Of a DNA stretch of 64,000 bases, positions 23,840-35,400 are shown in pieces (position 1 is the first letter of the stretch; each line of letters begins with the position of its first letter). The notes under the pieces are model-generated. The model was not told the origin of the DNA. It saw only the letters and a program-made list of their open reading frames with translations, and did no database searches. Origin of the DNA: Dryomyza anilis (lineage: Eukaryota; Arthropoda; Insecta; Diptera; Dryomyzidae); the NCBI GenBank assembly GCA_951804985.1, contig OX638134.1, forward strand, positions 6,572,001-6,636,000, given 5' to 3'. The translations under genes and the position numbers were made by a program.

Positions 23840-25285
23840 ATGTAGGTAAGAAAAAAGATTACCAATGAATGACATTTAATATTTCAGGGAAAAGGGTTCT
23901 GCAGCATCCAGGAATGTGTCCTAAACTACTAAAAAGTTAGTTAAGGACACATTAAATAAAATGTATATTGAAAAATATTTAATAAATATCTCAATATATA
24001 TAATTAATTTGAATAAAATTTGCGTAGTTTTACAGATTTTTGTTATTCTGTGATGGGCAATTTATTCGTGCGCAGTCCTTACTAAAAAAATTGAAAGATT
24101 TTAAACAAACGTAGTTTGTAAAAATGGTTTAAAATTAAAATATAGTTGGCAACTCTACATGTGACACACGACAGCACCTACACTCACGCCCATCGATCGT
24201 TTCCGATTGTCGTTCGCTGCTACTGCGGTGGCTGTTGCTGCTGCCGCCGTCGCCGGAGCGCAGCAACTCATAAACTAAATAATGTTACGAAAATAGAATT
24301 TCCAACATTTTCTCTAAACAAAATTTAAAAAATAAAAATAACAAAAAAAAAAAAACATACGTGCGGATAAAACTGAAGACGAGGCGGAGGAAAATGTTGC
24401 AGTGGCTTTTCGTGATTTTTCGTCATATTTTTAATATTCAGATATATTGCAGAAATGGCTTACACTTGCTACAGATATTATTATAAAAAAAATAAAAATT
24501 AAAAGTATCTCATAGATACAATCTTATGTTCATACACTACAAATAACATGATGTTTTTGGGTAGTATTTGAAATAAAGGCCCCACAATTGATAGAATCGG
24601 ATATGAAAAATTATATTTTGAAACATTTCAAATATTTCAAATATTGATTAATTTAAAAATGCTCAAAACGAACGCAAAAGATACACACAAGGAATTCTGA
24701 TAGATTAAGTTTATAATATAAATTGTAAATCATTAATACTTTTTTGTTGCTAAGACACGGGAGTTTAAGTAGTATGTGATGTTTATACTTTTTATACAAA
24801 AATGTATTACTTGATAAATATGTTCAGAAGTTTAAAATAGACATAGTATCTAGAAGATGAAATTCTCAGTTTCTTTGATTTGAACAATAATCAGAAGAAT
24901 CTAAACAACATGTATATCGTAGATAAAATTATTCAGAAACAGTACGAGTATCTTTAAGTTTAGGGGCAGCGGATTGAGTATACAAGACAACCGAACTTTG
25001 TTCCCTCGTTGGACCCGTCAATAAATTTAGAATTTCCCAAAGAATTAGAAACCGATACAAATAAATATACTAGAAATCGCGAAATGAACTAAAATTACTG
25101 ATGAAAAAGTTCCATCTAGATTTAGAGTCCATCAGAATATATCGAAAATTACAGATACAAGAGCGTAAAGATAATAAAATACCGAAGTAACAGTTTTGAG
25201 GGACTGTTCCGATGGAGAAATTACTCTTTTGTGATCGATGTCAATAGAAAAAGTCACTGCTATATACCAAAATTTAAGCAGACTC
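23840..25285. other. AT-rich DNA, no gene seen
   Basis: Apart from the small GC island at 24140-24265, no ORF of interest, repeat or motif. Confidence 0.4.
24140..24265. other. Small GC-rich island
   Basis: CACTCACGCCCATCGATCGT and GCTGTTGCTGCTGCCGCCGT; the 60-codon frame is Cys/Arg-rich and not credible as a gene. Confidence 0.3.
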
Positions 25286-25289
25286 AAGG

Positions 25290-26880
25290 CAATTTAGAAA
25301 CATTTTTTGCGTGAGATTTTTAGTTGACATAAGGAGAATTTTTAACAAATGCTGCCCATCTCCAAAATATGTCGGACATTTTTCTTAATAAATTCGAAAA
25401 ATTTGCTGTGCTTACCGTAAATATGTCCAAAATATTACAAAAATGTATATAAAACAACGTTGGAACTTACAAAAAGGATTTTGAAATGATTCGAGAAATT
25501 TTTCCGACTGTTTTCCAGAAATGTGCCGGAAATATTCCTGACAAATGACAAATGGGATTGTAATCAAAGCAGAGTTTGTATCAAATGTCTGTTTTATGCA
25601 TGTTTCCAAAATATGCCGGGCATCTGCCTTCAAAATTCTACAAAATTTGATAACCTGCAACTCGCAAACTTCTATTAAACTTTGTGTTGCCGGAAATACG
25701 CACGAAATATTCCTGAAAAATTCCATACATTTTTTATCGCACTATAATAATTGTTAACAGGCTCAAGAAATTCAAGACAAAATTTGTAGCAGGCAGTTTA
25801 GAATAACTTTTTTGAAATATTTAAAGCACAGTTTTGTAACAATAGCTGTCTACTTTCTATCCGTTCCCAAAATATGCCGGATAACTGCCTTTAAAATTCC
25901 ATATAATTTGATAAACTGCCATACGTTTGCCACAAACTTCCATTTATCTCTGTATTTTTGGGAAATATTCCTGAAAAATGCCAGAAACTTTATCTCCATA
26001 TTGCAAGCAGATAAAGGCAGAGTTTTTATCAGAAGCTTTCTGTTTTCTGCTCGTTTCCAAAATATGCTTGGAATCTGTCTTGAAAATTCCACAACATTGG
26101 AAAATCGTCCGTTCGCTTTCACACTACCATATATCTAAGTATTTGCCGGAAATATGACTAAAATATTCCTGAAAAATGTCAGAATTTTTTCTCGGCCTAT
26201 ACACAATATTTAAAAGACTAAAAAAACCCAAGACAAACTTTTTAGCAGGCACTAGAATTCTTTTTTTAATATTTTATTTCATAGCTGTCTGTTTTATCCC
26301 CGTTCTCAAATTATGCCGGGAATATGCTTTTAAAACTCCACAAAAAATCATATTCTGCCATTCGCTTCACACAATCTTCCATTTATCTGAGTGTTTGCCG
26401 GAAATATTCCTAAACATTTTTGACATTTTGTCTCGGGCTATATATGAAGACCAACTTTTTAGCAGGCTCAAGCTTAAGTTTAGAAGTAAGCTTGTCGAAA
26501 TATTTTAAGCAGACATAGGCGAAGTTGGTATCAAAGCTGTCTTTTTTTCTCTCCATTCTCAAATTCTGCCGGGAATATGCATTTAAAATTCCACAAAATT
26601 TGACATTCTGCCATACGCTTCCCACCAAAATCGATTTATCTGAGTGTTTGCCGGAAAAATGCCGAAAATATTCCTGAAAAATGCAAGATTGGACTCGGGA
26701 AGATTTTCAATATATAAAAGCGAGTTTTGTATCAAAAGCTGTCTATTTTCTGTTCGTGTCAAAAAAGGAGGGAATCTTCCATCAAATTTGATAACTTCTC
26801 GACTGAAATTTTCTGCAATTTTTCATGAATATTTCCGGAAAAACACTAATAAATTGAAGATTTTGAGAAGTTTTTAGTAG
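25290..26880 (+). repeat. Degenerate long-unit repeat array (CGGAAATATTCC family)
   Basis: Six to seven diverged copies of a ~180-260 bp unit. Each has a GCTGTCT(G/A)TTTTCT…CCCAAAATATGCCGGGAAT segment and a GCCGGAAATATTCCTGAAAA segment; the latter falls near 25527, 25701, 25960, 26158, 26399 and 26662. No ORF is conserved between units. Confidence 0.75.
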
Positions 26881-27109
26881 ATAATTTTTGGTGGAATTTT
26901 AAAGGCAGATTTTCATTGTATAAACTCCGTCTTATTCTGCTAAAATCATCGATAAAACTGTTTCTGGAGGCTCGATCTGGCTAAAAATGTTGTTTAGGAT
27001 TCCTAAAAACTTCCATTTATCTTCCCGAAATATTCCGAAAAGATGCCAGTTATGTAACCTTTGTATTATATAACCTTTATGTAAATTTTTTAGTATTTAA
27101 ATCAGAGAC

Positions 27110-27540
27110 TATAACCCTTTTGAATATCGGTTGCGGTTCTGGTTTCCAAGATTTTTTGAAATTCCATTTAAAAAAAAAAAATATATATATGGGTTCTGAT
27201 ACCTGTTCCATACATTTTTAATAACGGTTCCGATTTCGGTTTCAAAAAACGAAACGGTTTCGATTCTGATGCTTTATGGTTCCTGAAATATCGGTTTCCG
27301 TTTTGGTTCCAAGATTTTTAAAATAGCGGTTCCGATTCCAACCAATAAATTTATATGGTTTCCGATTCTTGTTCCGGTTTCACACATTTTTTAATAGCGA
27401 TTCCGGTTCGAACGGGTCCGATTCTAAAAATCGAAACGGTTCCTGTACCGGTTCCTATTCCGATTCTTATTCCGGTTCCTATTCCGGTTCCTATTCCGGT
27501 TCCTATTCCGGTTCTATTCAATCCCCGATTTCAATATTAA
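27110..27540. repeat. CCGGTTCC-rich repeat, 12-bp core array
   Basis: A spread of GGTTCCGATTC-type words condenses at 27430-27515 into clean copies of CCGGTTCCTATT. The overlapping ORFs (PVPIPVPIP, YSGSYSGS) are by-products. Confidence 0.8.
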
Positions 27541-27881
27541 AGGGAACCCTTAAAAATCCCACACCTAATTTCGCTGATACAATTTGGCTTATGAAATCGA
27601 TTGTGCTGATATTTTAAGAATTGCGTTATAATAAATTATATGATTAATATTGTGATTAACAGAGACGTGCTATAATTGGGTCATTTTACCAAAAACCCAA
27701 GGCTAAAACAAGTTTCTGACAAAATTAGACTTATTTAAATGATTGCACCAAACAGCGACGACGAACAGGATCGTTTTATTTAAAGAAGCCGCAAAATAAT
27801 TAGAACCGCAGAAAAACGAGTTTTTAGTTTTTTTATTTTTTTTTTTGTTTAATATTTATTCAAATGTAATTCAATTTTGCG

Positions 27882-27915
27882 TATAAAAGTGCAGGCTGCC
27901 AAGAACATCAAGCTT
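27882..27915 (+). promoter_or_regulatory. Core promoter of the cuticle protein gene
   Basis: TATAAAA at 27882-27888 is followed 25-30 bases later by an initiator-like ATCAAGC near 27908-27914. This leaves a ~60-base 5' leader before the ATG at 27971. A strong TATA box is usual for stage-specific cuticle genes. Confidence 0.75.
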
Positions 27916-27970
27916 AGTTGTGATTACAAGTTGTTTCTCGAATATACAGAAAAAATCCAATCTCTAAAAA

Positions 27971-28442
27971 ATGTTTAAATATGTAAGTTTAAGAGACCTG
28001 ACACTACCAGACATTGTGTGACAAAGTTTTCTGCATATTTTAGATTATTCTGCTTGCATTGGTTGCCCTTATCCATGCCGCACCCGTGGAAGAGCAAGAT
28101 CATGAAGTTTTAGTCGCCAAAAAGAAGCACGAATTTGTGGACATTGTCGAGCAGGCCAACGAACATAATCCCGATGGTTCATATAGCTTTAGCTATCGCG
28201 GTGAAGATGGTGGCTTCCGTGAGGAGACGGCCGTCGTAAAGAATCAGGGCACCTCTGATGAACATCTGGAAATAACCGGCTCCTATAGTTTTATCGATGA
28301 CAATGGCGAAGAGGTTGTGGTACATTACACCGCCGATAAGAATGGTTTTGTACCGGTGGGCGACAATATTCCAGATTCTATATCGGCGGCTGCCAAACAA
28401 GCAGCGCAATTGCCTAAACTAGAGGTGCATGAATCACACTAA
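27971..28442 (+). CDS. RR-1 cuticular protein (larval/endocuticle type)
   Basis: There are two exons. The first, 27971-27982 (MFKY), is followed by a 59-bp intron (GTAAGT ... TATTTTAG, 27983-28043); the second is 28044-28442. The protein has 136 residues. A signal peptide of about 16 residues (IILLALVALIHA core) is followed by an acidic/basic linker and a Rebers-Riddiford RR-1 chitin-binding region near residues 46-113: NPDGSYSFSYRGEDG, then GSYSFIDDNGEEVVVHYTAD, then NGFVPVGDNIP. The tail is Ala-rich. RR-1 proteins are secreted by epidermis and bind chitin in soft, flexible cuticle. The tiny first exon ending inside the signal peptide is typical of fly Lcp/Cpr genes, many of which are clustered. 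Only one copy is visible here. Confidence 0.95.
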
Positions 28443-28562
28443 AGATAGCTCGACGCCAACGTGAATTACTTTTTGTTTATTTTTTTATTTTGTTTTATTT
28501 TTTCGGTTAATTTATTTGTTTTATTTTTAATTTTTTTTTCATTTGTTTATAATTCCGAGAGC

Positions 28563-28568
28563 AATAAA
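28563..28568 (+). terminator. Poly(A) signal of the cuticle protein gene
   Basis: An AATAAA hexamer about 120 bp after the stop codon (28440-28442), in T-rich DNA. Confidence 0.7.
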
Positions 28569-28849
28569 CACTTAATTATCACACAAGCGGTTTTTGTTTT
28601 GATTGCGTTTAAAACACATCGACAGCTTTGCTTGATTGACAGCTATATTTTGATCTAATGCATTTTTAAAACACTTAAAAATATTATGGAGAAATATTGC
28701 CTGAGGTCATTTACGATATTCAGGTATGTTAATGGACAATTTGAATTAGGGACATTTTTTTATTATGTATTGAAATTAATAAGAATTATAAAAGTTATAG
28801 ATGGGAAAGGAAATCTTAGTGTACTATAAGGTATATCTATCAATTGGGA

Positions 28850-29045
28850 AGGACTGCAGGATTTAGCACGCCGAACTTTATTCCCAGACAGTGTTGGTAT
28901 TCAGTAAATCTAAATTTCATTAATTTAGCTATGCTTTTTTTTTCGCTTTTCTATGATATTTATTTCAACCGACGGACTGACAACGGACATCGCTAAATCG
29001 ACTTAGAAGATGACGATGATCAATAATACAATATAGCTTCTTCAG
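28850..29045. mobile_element. Degenerate mini-me-type remnant
   Basis: CCGAACTTTATTCCCAGACA, then ACCGACGGACTGACAACGGA CATCGCTAAATCGACTTAG and GATGATCAATAATACAATAT: the core without a long microsatellite. Confidence 0.5.
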
Positions 29046-29059
29046 CTTCTTTTATCCCT

Positions 29060-29290
29060 AGCGGGGCATAGGTCTTCGACTACGCCTACTCGCCTTTAAC
29101 TAGTTCCAACTTTTCCGAGTTTCTTAGCCTCTCTATCGACTGTTCTTATCCATGTTTTTCTTGGTCGCCCGGGATTTCTCACACTACCACCCATCGGGTT
29201 CCACTCCATGGCTTTTTGAGCAATGCAGCTGTCGTCTTTTCGGAGGTATGGCCCATCCATCTCAATTTTTGTTTCCATATATGTTCGTCA
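29060..29290 (-). pseudogene. RTE-like non-LTR retrotransposon, reverse-transcriptase C-terminal remnant
   Basis: The minus-strand frame at 29278-29096 reads LRKDDSCIAQKAMEWNPMGG, then RNPGRPRKTWIRTVDREAKK. This is the C-terminal signature of RTE/CR1-type reverse transcriptases (…A..WNP.G…RGRP..TW.RTVE.E…). It lacks the polymerase core and is broken by stops on both sides. Confidence 0.65.
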
Positions 29291-29339
29291 ATTGGATCCA
29301 ACCATTTACAAACGTATGACCAATCATTTTATGTGTAAT

Positions 29340-29665
29340 GCAAAAAAATAACTTCTTCCCAATAACAACCAACCCAAGTTAAGATCAGACTTGGGCTCAT
29401 GTCTGGCCCAAGCCAGGGTACAGTGTATATCGTAGGAATGAATGGTAGGTTAGAGGGATGGTGGAAAGATGGAATAGTGTCGGTGGATGGTTGCCTTGAA
29501 TTTGCCAATGTCAAAAACTGTCGAGCGCATGGAGATTTTTGAAACCGTATCGTGCGACCTAAGAACGCATTTTCTCTGTATTGTGTTGGAGTAGAAATGC
29601 GACATAACAAAGTCTTGTTCGATCCCCAAGAAGAACTATAGACTACGCGCCCTGGTGGAATTATG
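29340..29665 (-). pseudogene. Non-LTR retrotransposon 3' fragment, minus orientation
   Basis: The minus frame 29673-29329 contains QYRENAFLGRTIRFQKSP and FLTLANSRQPSTDTIPS. This parallels HYRDNSFFSR and LANSKQTFSDTTPS in the plus-strand fragment just downstream, so the two are diverged relatives of the C-terminal tail of one non-LTR type. They lie head to head. It ends near an A-rich stretch (minus strand) at ~29345. Confidence 0.5.
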
Positions 29666-29869
29666 TTATGCAATTTCCTTGAACACTTTCCGTTGTAATA
29701 TCTATAAAATAGCCATACACAACGGTTCTTCGGTGCTCTTGAGAATCAATAGAGGATGCAGAATTTTTCAAAGGATGCAGAAATTTGAGTTCTGTCTTAA
29801 GCCGAATATAGGTGGTATAGAGTGGGCAAGTCAGCAGGAGTTATATTTGCCTTGCACTGTTCTCTCACA

Positions 29870-30570
29870 AAAGAATGGTTTCATCTCTACCTCCCCTCAA
29901 TATTGGCGCTCTTCCCGTTTTGGGCTTATCAATACAATGTGACCTCCGTTGGAATGATTACATATTTGATGTGTCGAAAGAAGGCGCCAAGTGCCTCGGT
30001 TTTTTTAAACGGTGTAAGACATACTTCACTCCAGCTGACTTACACCAGCTCTCTACACTACCTATATTCGGCCTAAGATGGTATACAATTCGCACATTTC
30101 GGCAGAGGTCTCAAAATCTGTCTTGCAGTTCCTTTTAATAGGGGATGAAAATATTTCATCATCTATTGGTTCTCTTGAACACAAAAGGACCGTTGTGTGT
30201 GTAAGCCTGTTTTATAGGTATTACAATGGTAAGTGTTCGAGGGAAATACATGGTCTGATTCCACCAGTTCGTGTGTTCTCTCGTTCTACTCGGTCATCGA
30301 ACCAAGCCCACCCCTTCGTAGTCCACTCGGATCTCAACCGAACCATGCATTACAGGGATAATTCGTTCTTCAGTCGCGCACGATACGTTTTTAGAACAAT
30401 TTCCCTGCGTCTATTTTTTCCGACATTTTTGAAATTGGCAAATTCAAAACAAACATTCAGCGACACTACTCCATCTTCCCTCCCTCTAACCTATAATCCT
30501 TTCTTACGATCATCACTATGCATTGCATGAATAGGGGCATCCCCTGGGCGTTGATTAAAAAAGAAAAAAT
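29870..30570 (+). pseudogene. Non-LTR retrotransposon reverse-transcriptase C-terminus, decayed
   Basis: Frame-shifted pieces read CDLRWNDYIFDVSKEGAKCL and KTYFTPADLHQLSTLPI (29875-30138), then SLEHKRTVVCVSLFYRYYNG and HPFVVHSDLNRTMHYRDNSF (30078-30530). This matches the region after the polymerase fingers/thumb of jockey-like dipteran non-LTR elements. Several frameshifts are needed to connect the pieces. It ends in GATTAAAAAAGAAAAAA near 30553-30569, a plausible poly(A) tail. Confidence 0.7.
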
Positions 30571-30639
30571 ACCTCATTCGGATATTAGTGGCGGATTCGA
30601 TATTTGAGAAGAGACATTTACAACGTGATTTCTTTGGCA

Positions 30640-30850
30640 CATTTTTAAAATCACATAAAATATCGCTTATTCTCTACACTACTGATATGTGTTCGAAATT
30701 ATAGCATATTTCCGGTCAACACACAGATAAAGGGAAGTTTTCTGGTAATTTATGCCAGAATGTAACATTTCGTATAATTTATAAGGTAGATTCCCGACAT
30801 ATTTTGGGGACAGTCTTTATCAGGACAAAATCTCATGAACCACATTTTCT
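30640..30850 (-). repeat. CGGAAATATTCC-family repeat, diverged minus copy
   Basis: ATTTCCGGTCAACACACAGA, then TTCCCGACATATTTTGGGGA, in reverse order of the plus copies. Confidence 0.4.
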
Positions 30851-31164
30851 AAACTGGCAAAACTGTTTGGCTATTGTACGAAGAGTGGCCGTTCAAATCA
30901 AATTTGGGAACGGCCCGAATATAGACAGCAAATCTCTAGTGTTAACCTACAAAAGATTCTTAGGTTAGGTAATGAAGGGTTTACGAAAGCAAAGCCGCGG
31001 GATAATATTTTCCGAACACACTCCCGGAATTATGTATACTTTACACTTCTTAGTTTGCACCTCTCAGTTTCGCTTAGTCTTAGGCATAATACTAGATTCT
31101 TACGTGGATAAGTTATCGTCAGACACCGTCTCGTCAGAAGAGTAATGAGTTTACTTTGCCATAA

Positions 31165-31570
31165 AAAATCCTCATGCCGTTCGGATGCGCTATAATAGTA
31201 TCGTCCCACCATATAAGTCGCTCAAAGGAGTTCGAAATGAGAACGAGAAAGTTCTTTTCATGCTTCAGAGCTATAGCACGAAGAACCAATACATTGTACA
31301 TCTGCCGTTCGGATGTCGTCCCATCATATAACTCGAACAAATAAGTTCGAAATGAGTACTATAGAGTTCTTCTCATTCTTCAGAGCTATGCTAGATTCTT
31401 CAGAGCTATAGCACGAAGAACAACTACATTCTACATCTGCCGTTCGGATGTCGTCCCTCCATATAACTCGCACAAATGAATTCGAAATAATTACAAGAGA
31501 GTTCTTCTCATTCTTCAGAGCTATGCTAGGTTCTTCAGAGCTATAGCATGAAGAACAAATACATTCTATA
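31165..31570. repeat. ~130-bp minisatellite, three units
   Basis: CCGTTCGGATG recurs at 31176, 31304 and 31440. Each unit includes CATATAACTCG, AGTTCTTCTCATTCTTCAG and AGCTATAGCACGAAGAAC. Units differ by a short duplicated CTTCAGAGCTATGCTAG. The overlapping minus ORFs are by-products. Confidence 0.8.
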
Positions 31571-32081
31571 TCGTATGTTTATAACCTTAGTCAAAAAAAT
31601 AAAAAATCTTACGCCTATAACTACAAATCAAACCATTCAGTCTTTCGATATACAAAATATATTAAATAATTTCGACTAATAATACAATTGCGCATGATAT
31701 ACGCTGATTATATATATATATATATAAGGAATGACATAAGCATAAACTTAACTAGATATGACATAAGTTAAAAGAAGGCATTACTTGTGGAAGAACTTGC
31801 TAAAGTACATATATTATGCGATATATATTGCTTAAGTATTCGGTACGTTACAACGTAAATATGCAAACATGTTTTTGTCACATCGGTTGTTACCACTATA
31901 TATACTATATATGCTATATAGGAAGCCATTAGTGCTAGATTTTTGCTACATGATGCTTGCGATACAATATCAAAAATAATAAATACAAAAAGAACGCTAC
32001 AAACTAAAAGCTAAAATTACTACTAATTGGAAAAGTGAATAATGTCCAGTTCTATATATATAGATATGTCACGACAGGTCT
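31571..32081. other. TA-rich 3' flank of the ABTB2-like gene
   Basis: (TA)n runs near 31710-31728 and 31900-31918; likely 3' UTR and flank of the minus-strand gene. The only AATAAA on that strand overlaps the stop codon. Confidence 0.45.
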
Positions 32082-32426
32082 TTATTTCTTTAAAGCGCCC
32101 AAAGAACCTGATCCTATGATGTGCGATGACGACGGCGAGTGCAGTCCTCCCATATTGGCGCTCAATGAGTGCGGCGAATTTAGTGAATGTGGTGGCGAAC
32201 TAAGTTGTTGACGGAAGTGGCCTTGTTGGGCGTTGGCGGCGCCATTCGACTTGCGATTCTTAATACGCTGCTGCAGTGTTGCCAACAGTCCGGAGAGCAC
32301 ATCATGGTTGGGTATTTTCTTAGCAAACAGCAGACGTTTTACGGAGTCATCGTAAGTTAGCAGTGCGACCATGTTTTGCAGCAGAAAACCTTGGCAGAAC
32401 TCGAGTAACTTGCTGGCATTATAGAC
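32082..32426 (-). CDS. ABTB2-like gene, terminal coding exon
   Basis: The acceptor is CTTTTGCAG at 32427. The exon reads VYNASKLLEFCQGFLLQNMV, then YDDSVKRLLFAKKIPNHDVL, which is the post-BTB helical region. A Ser/His/Gly-rich tail follows and ends in GALKK and TAA (32084-32082). The stop codon lies inside an AATAAA hexamer (minus strand, 32086-32081). The 3' UTR presumably continues into the TA-rich DNA below 32082. Confidence 0.92.
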   Translation of the reverse strand, partial: VYNASKLLEFCQGFLLQNMVALLTYDDSVKRLLFAKKIPNHDVLSGLLATLQQRIKNRKSNGAANAQQGHFRQQLSSPPHSLNSPHSLSANMGGLHSPSSSHIIGSGSLGALKK

Positions 32427-35400
32427 CTGCAAAAGAGAGAGAGGATATATAGTTTATTAGGGAGTTAGATAACTTGATAAAAACCAGCTAACCTTTGCAT
32501 GTATGTACATGGCGACGACATTGTCGATATCAATCATCTCGGAGCAACGTGCCTCTGTGTAGCGCAACAACGCCGATAACTGGAAGAAGCTGGCCGCAGC
32601 CATGAGCTCGAGCACATCGCTGTGCGAGACCTCGAGTGCCGAGCAACCACCGCTGTAAAGAAACTGCATGACCAGCTGAAAGATGTGATAGCGTATATCG
32701 TTGATCTGCACTGTGGGTGTGTTGCCATCGCTCAGCTTGGAACTGAGCATATTCTGGAAACGCGGTGAAGCAGTAACGAGCACGATTTTGTGACCATAGA
32801 AAATCTTGCCCTCCACTCTGAAGTAATAAAGTGAAGAAGATAAATTGAAGGTCTTGAATTCCTCAAGGTAGAGTATTGCTTACCTAAATGTTACATCACT
32901 CAATTCTGGATTATTAACAAACTTTGGATCAATACGCGATCCATTCGCGGGCTGAAGCGCTGGTTCCTTGATCTGTTTAATCGTCTCCCAACCAAAGCAG
33001 GTTGCGAAGATATCCGCCAGCAGCAACGTCGTTCCCTCGTTTTTGCTGTACCGAAATATGTTAAACAGTAGCGGCAGACACTCGCTGACAAATTGAGCGC
33101 TATAGTCGTCCGGGCAGACCTGCAGAAAATCCTGCAGTAGCTGATCGATAACGGCATCCAACCGAAGCTCATGTGCGGCTGCCAATGCGTGCATCCAGCA
33201 GTGTAGAGTCCAGGGAACGCCCAGAGTGCGTAACTCAATAGTGATGTCTAAGTAAGAGAAACAGAGAGACATAAGCAAGTAATATATGAAGAATATGAGT
33301 TTAATGTTTACCCAGATGATTGTTCTCGGCGCTGTGATACATCGCTTCCTGTAGACTCTTCACTTGCGCCTTGCTTAAGGCGGGCGCAGCATCTGCGGAC
33401 GATTGCCGTTCGGCTGCGCCACCACCTCGACCATTACCGCAGTCGCCCTCTGCAAGCATCTCCTCTAGTGAGAGCACGTCACGTGCGCCCGGCGACATCG
33501 GATGCGAAAGCAACTTGCGCAAACATGCGCGCTGTCCATGTGCCGCCGCCACCGAAATAGCACAATAAGAACCGCGCTGCGCAGAGCCCGCAAAGCACAT
33601 TGTGTCGCGCTGTTGCGTCGAGAGAAAAGCATTGGCCCCATGCGCCAACAGCAACGAAACGAGCTCCACGTTACCAGCGCCACATGCCACCTGCAATGGC
33701 GTCAACGTCAACTTGTCCTCGCCACGTGCGCCGCCCTCCACTTTGGCACCGCGATCGAGCAGAAGACGCGCAGCAAGATAATTACAACGGCTGGCAGCGA
33801 ATGTCAACGCCGTCCAGTGTTGTGTGTCCGGATGTATAGCGGTCCCCGCGGAATTACTTGGATGGCCAACGACAGGCACCTCGACGTTCGGATCGCAACC
33901 GGCGTCCAGTAACGCCTGTATGACGATATCATCATTGCGTATACACGCGATCATGAGTGCCGTAAGGCCGGCGTGATTAATGGTGTCATAGCGTGTGGTA
34001 GGTGGCAGCAAATTAGAGGCCTGGGCCAGCAGCTCTGCGCGTCCGGACAGCATGAGTTTAAAGGCAAGCGTTAACGTAGCGCGTCGCCCTAACTCACTTG
34101 TATCCTCGCTGGCTCCGCTGGTTGCACCGCTCGCGTGCTGATTGAAGTGCGTCTTTTTCGTGGGTAGCTCTTCATCGTGTGCAATGGCGCGCACCGGACA
34201 ATCAACACCTGGCAGTAGCAAACGTGCCGCCTGCATAATGTCATCCTTGTCTAGCATGACTGCGTTGCGGTATGCAGCGTGAGCCGATGCAACACGCAAC
34301 CACTCAACGAGCGGTGGTAGCACAACATAGGCACGCTCATAGCATAACTCTTGCACATTACCTCCCGTTGAGCCGCTGGCATTATTCTGTGAGCCCACTT
34401 CGCTGTGTTCAAGTTGCGAGCAACGCATGAAGTAGAAGAGTGCCGAGAGAGCGGCATGCGAAAGCGCAGTATGCTGAAACTTTTGCTGTGCGCGCAGTGC
34501 CAACTCCTTGAGTTCACCAATGCTACCGACACAGGTGGTGAGTAGACAAGGTTCCAAGTTACTCGAAACGCCGCCACTCGTGAGTCCGCTTTGTAGCGAG
34601 CCGGAGCCGATGGACGATTCTGAGGCCCAGCGCGGCATTGTAAGTGCTCCGGAAGCAATGCGGCCGGCATTAAGATGCGCATACGGTTGGAGTAAACCCC
34701 ACATGTCACCAGAGCTTGCGATAGCATGTTCTAGTGCTGTGGCGCTTAATTGTGCGCCACCGCCGTCCGCGAGTGCTGCAAAGCTTTGCAGCAGTATCTC
34801 CTCCAAGAGATTCTCGAGACCCGCACACAAATAAACTGCCGCATAGGCGTGTATAAATTTGCCCAAACGCGCATCGGCCATCCAACGATGAAAACGTCCC
34901 ACTGGCAGTTGCACGCCCGCGCGTGCTGATTTACTTTGCTTGAGTGCGCTGTCACCAGGCACGGCAAACATGGCCGCTGCACGCAAACTTGCTTTAATGC
35001 ACGAGTCCGCGAGCGCGGGGCACAATACTATCTTGAAGGCGCCAGCCACCTCCTGCTTGGCGCACAATCCCAGTGATGAGGCCAGCCGTTGCACTTCGCG
35101 TGCTATGCGGACGAGTGCGCGTTGCAGCAGATAACCGAGTCGTGGCACAGTCTCTGCGGATACGCGCTCTGCGTGTTCCTTGCAGCGCCCATTGCGTATA
35201 ACGCGCATGATACAGTGTTGACTCCATGGCGGATGTTGCAGCTCGACGAGTCGATTATGCGAGTCTACCCACACGAACTCATCGGCACTTGTTACATTTG
35301 TGTTAACGGTCTCCAGTGATGAGTAACGACCGAGTCGACGCGCCGGCTCAGAACTCTCCGAACCAGCACTCAGACTGCTGTAGGTGCTTGTGCTCGTTTG

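Noticed and set aside
25412..26877. Chain of 70-110 codon ORFs with recurring NISQ/IFLKN phrases, possible gene family
   Set aside because: The phrases follow the DNA repeat unit, change frame between units and occur on both strands.
28179..28409. 76-codon ORF antisense to the cuticle gene
   Set aside because: Shadow of the RR-1 coding frame.
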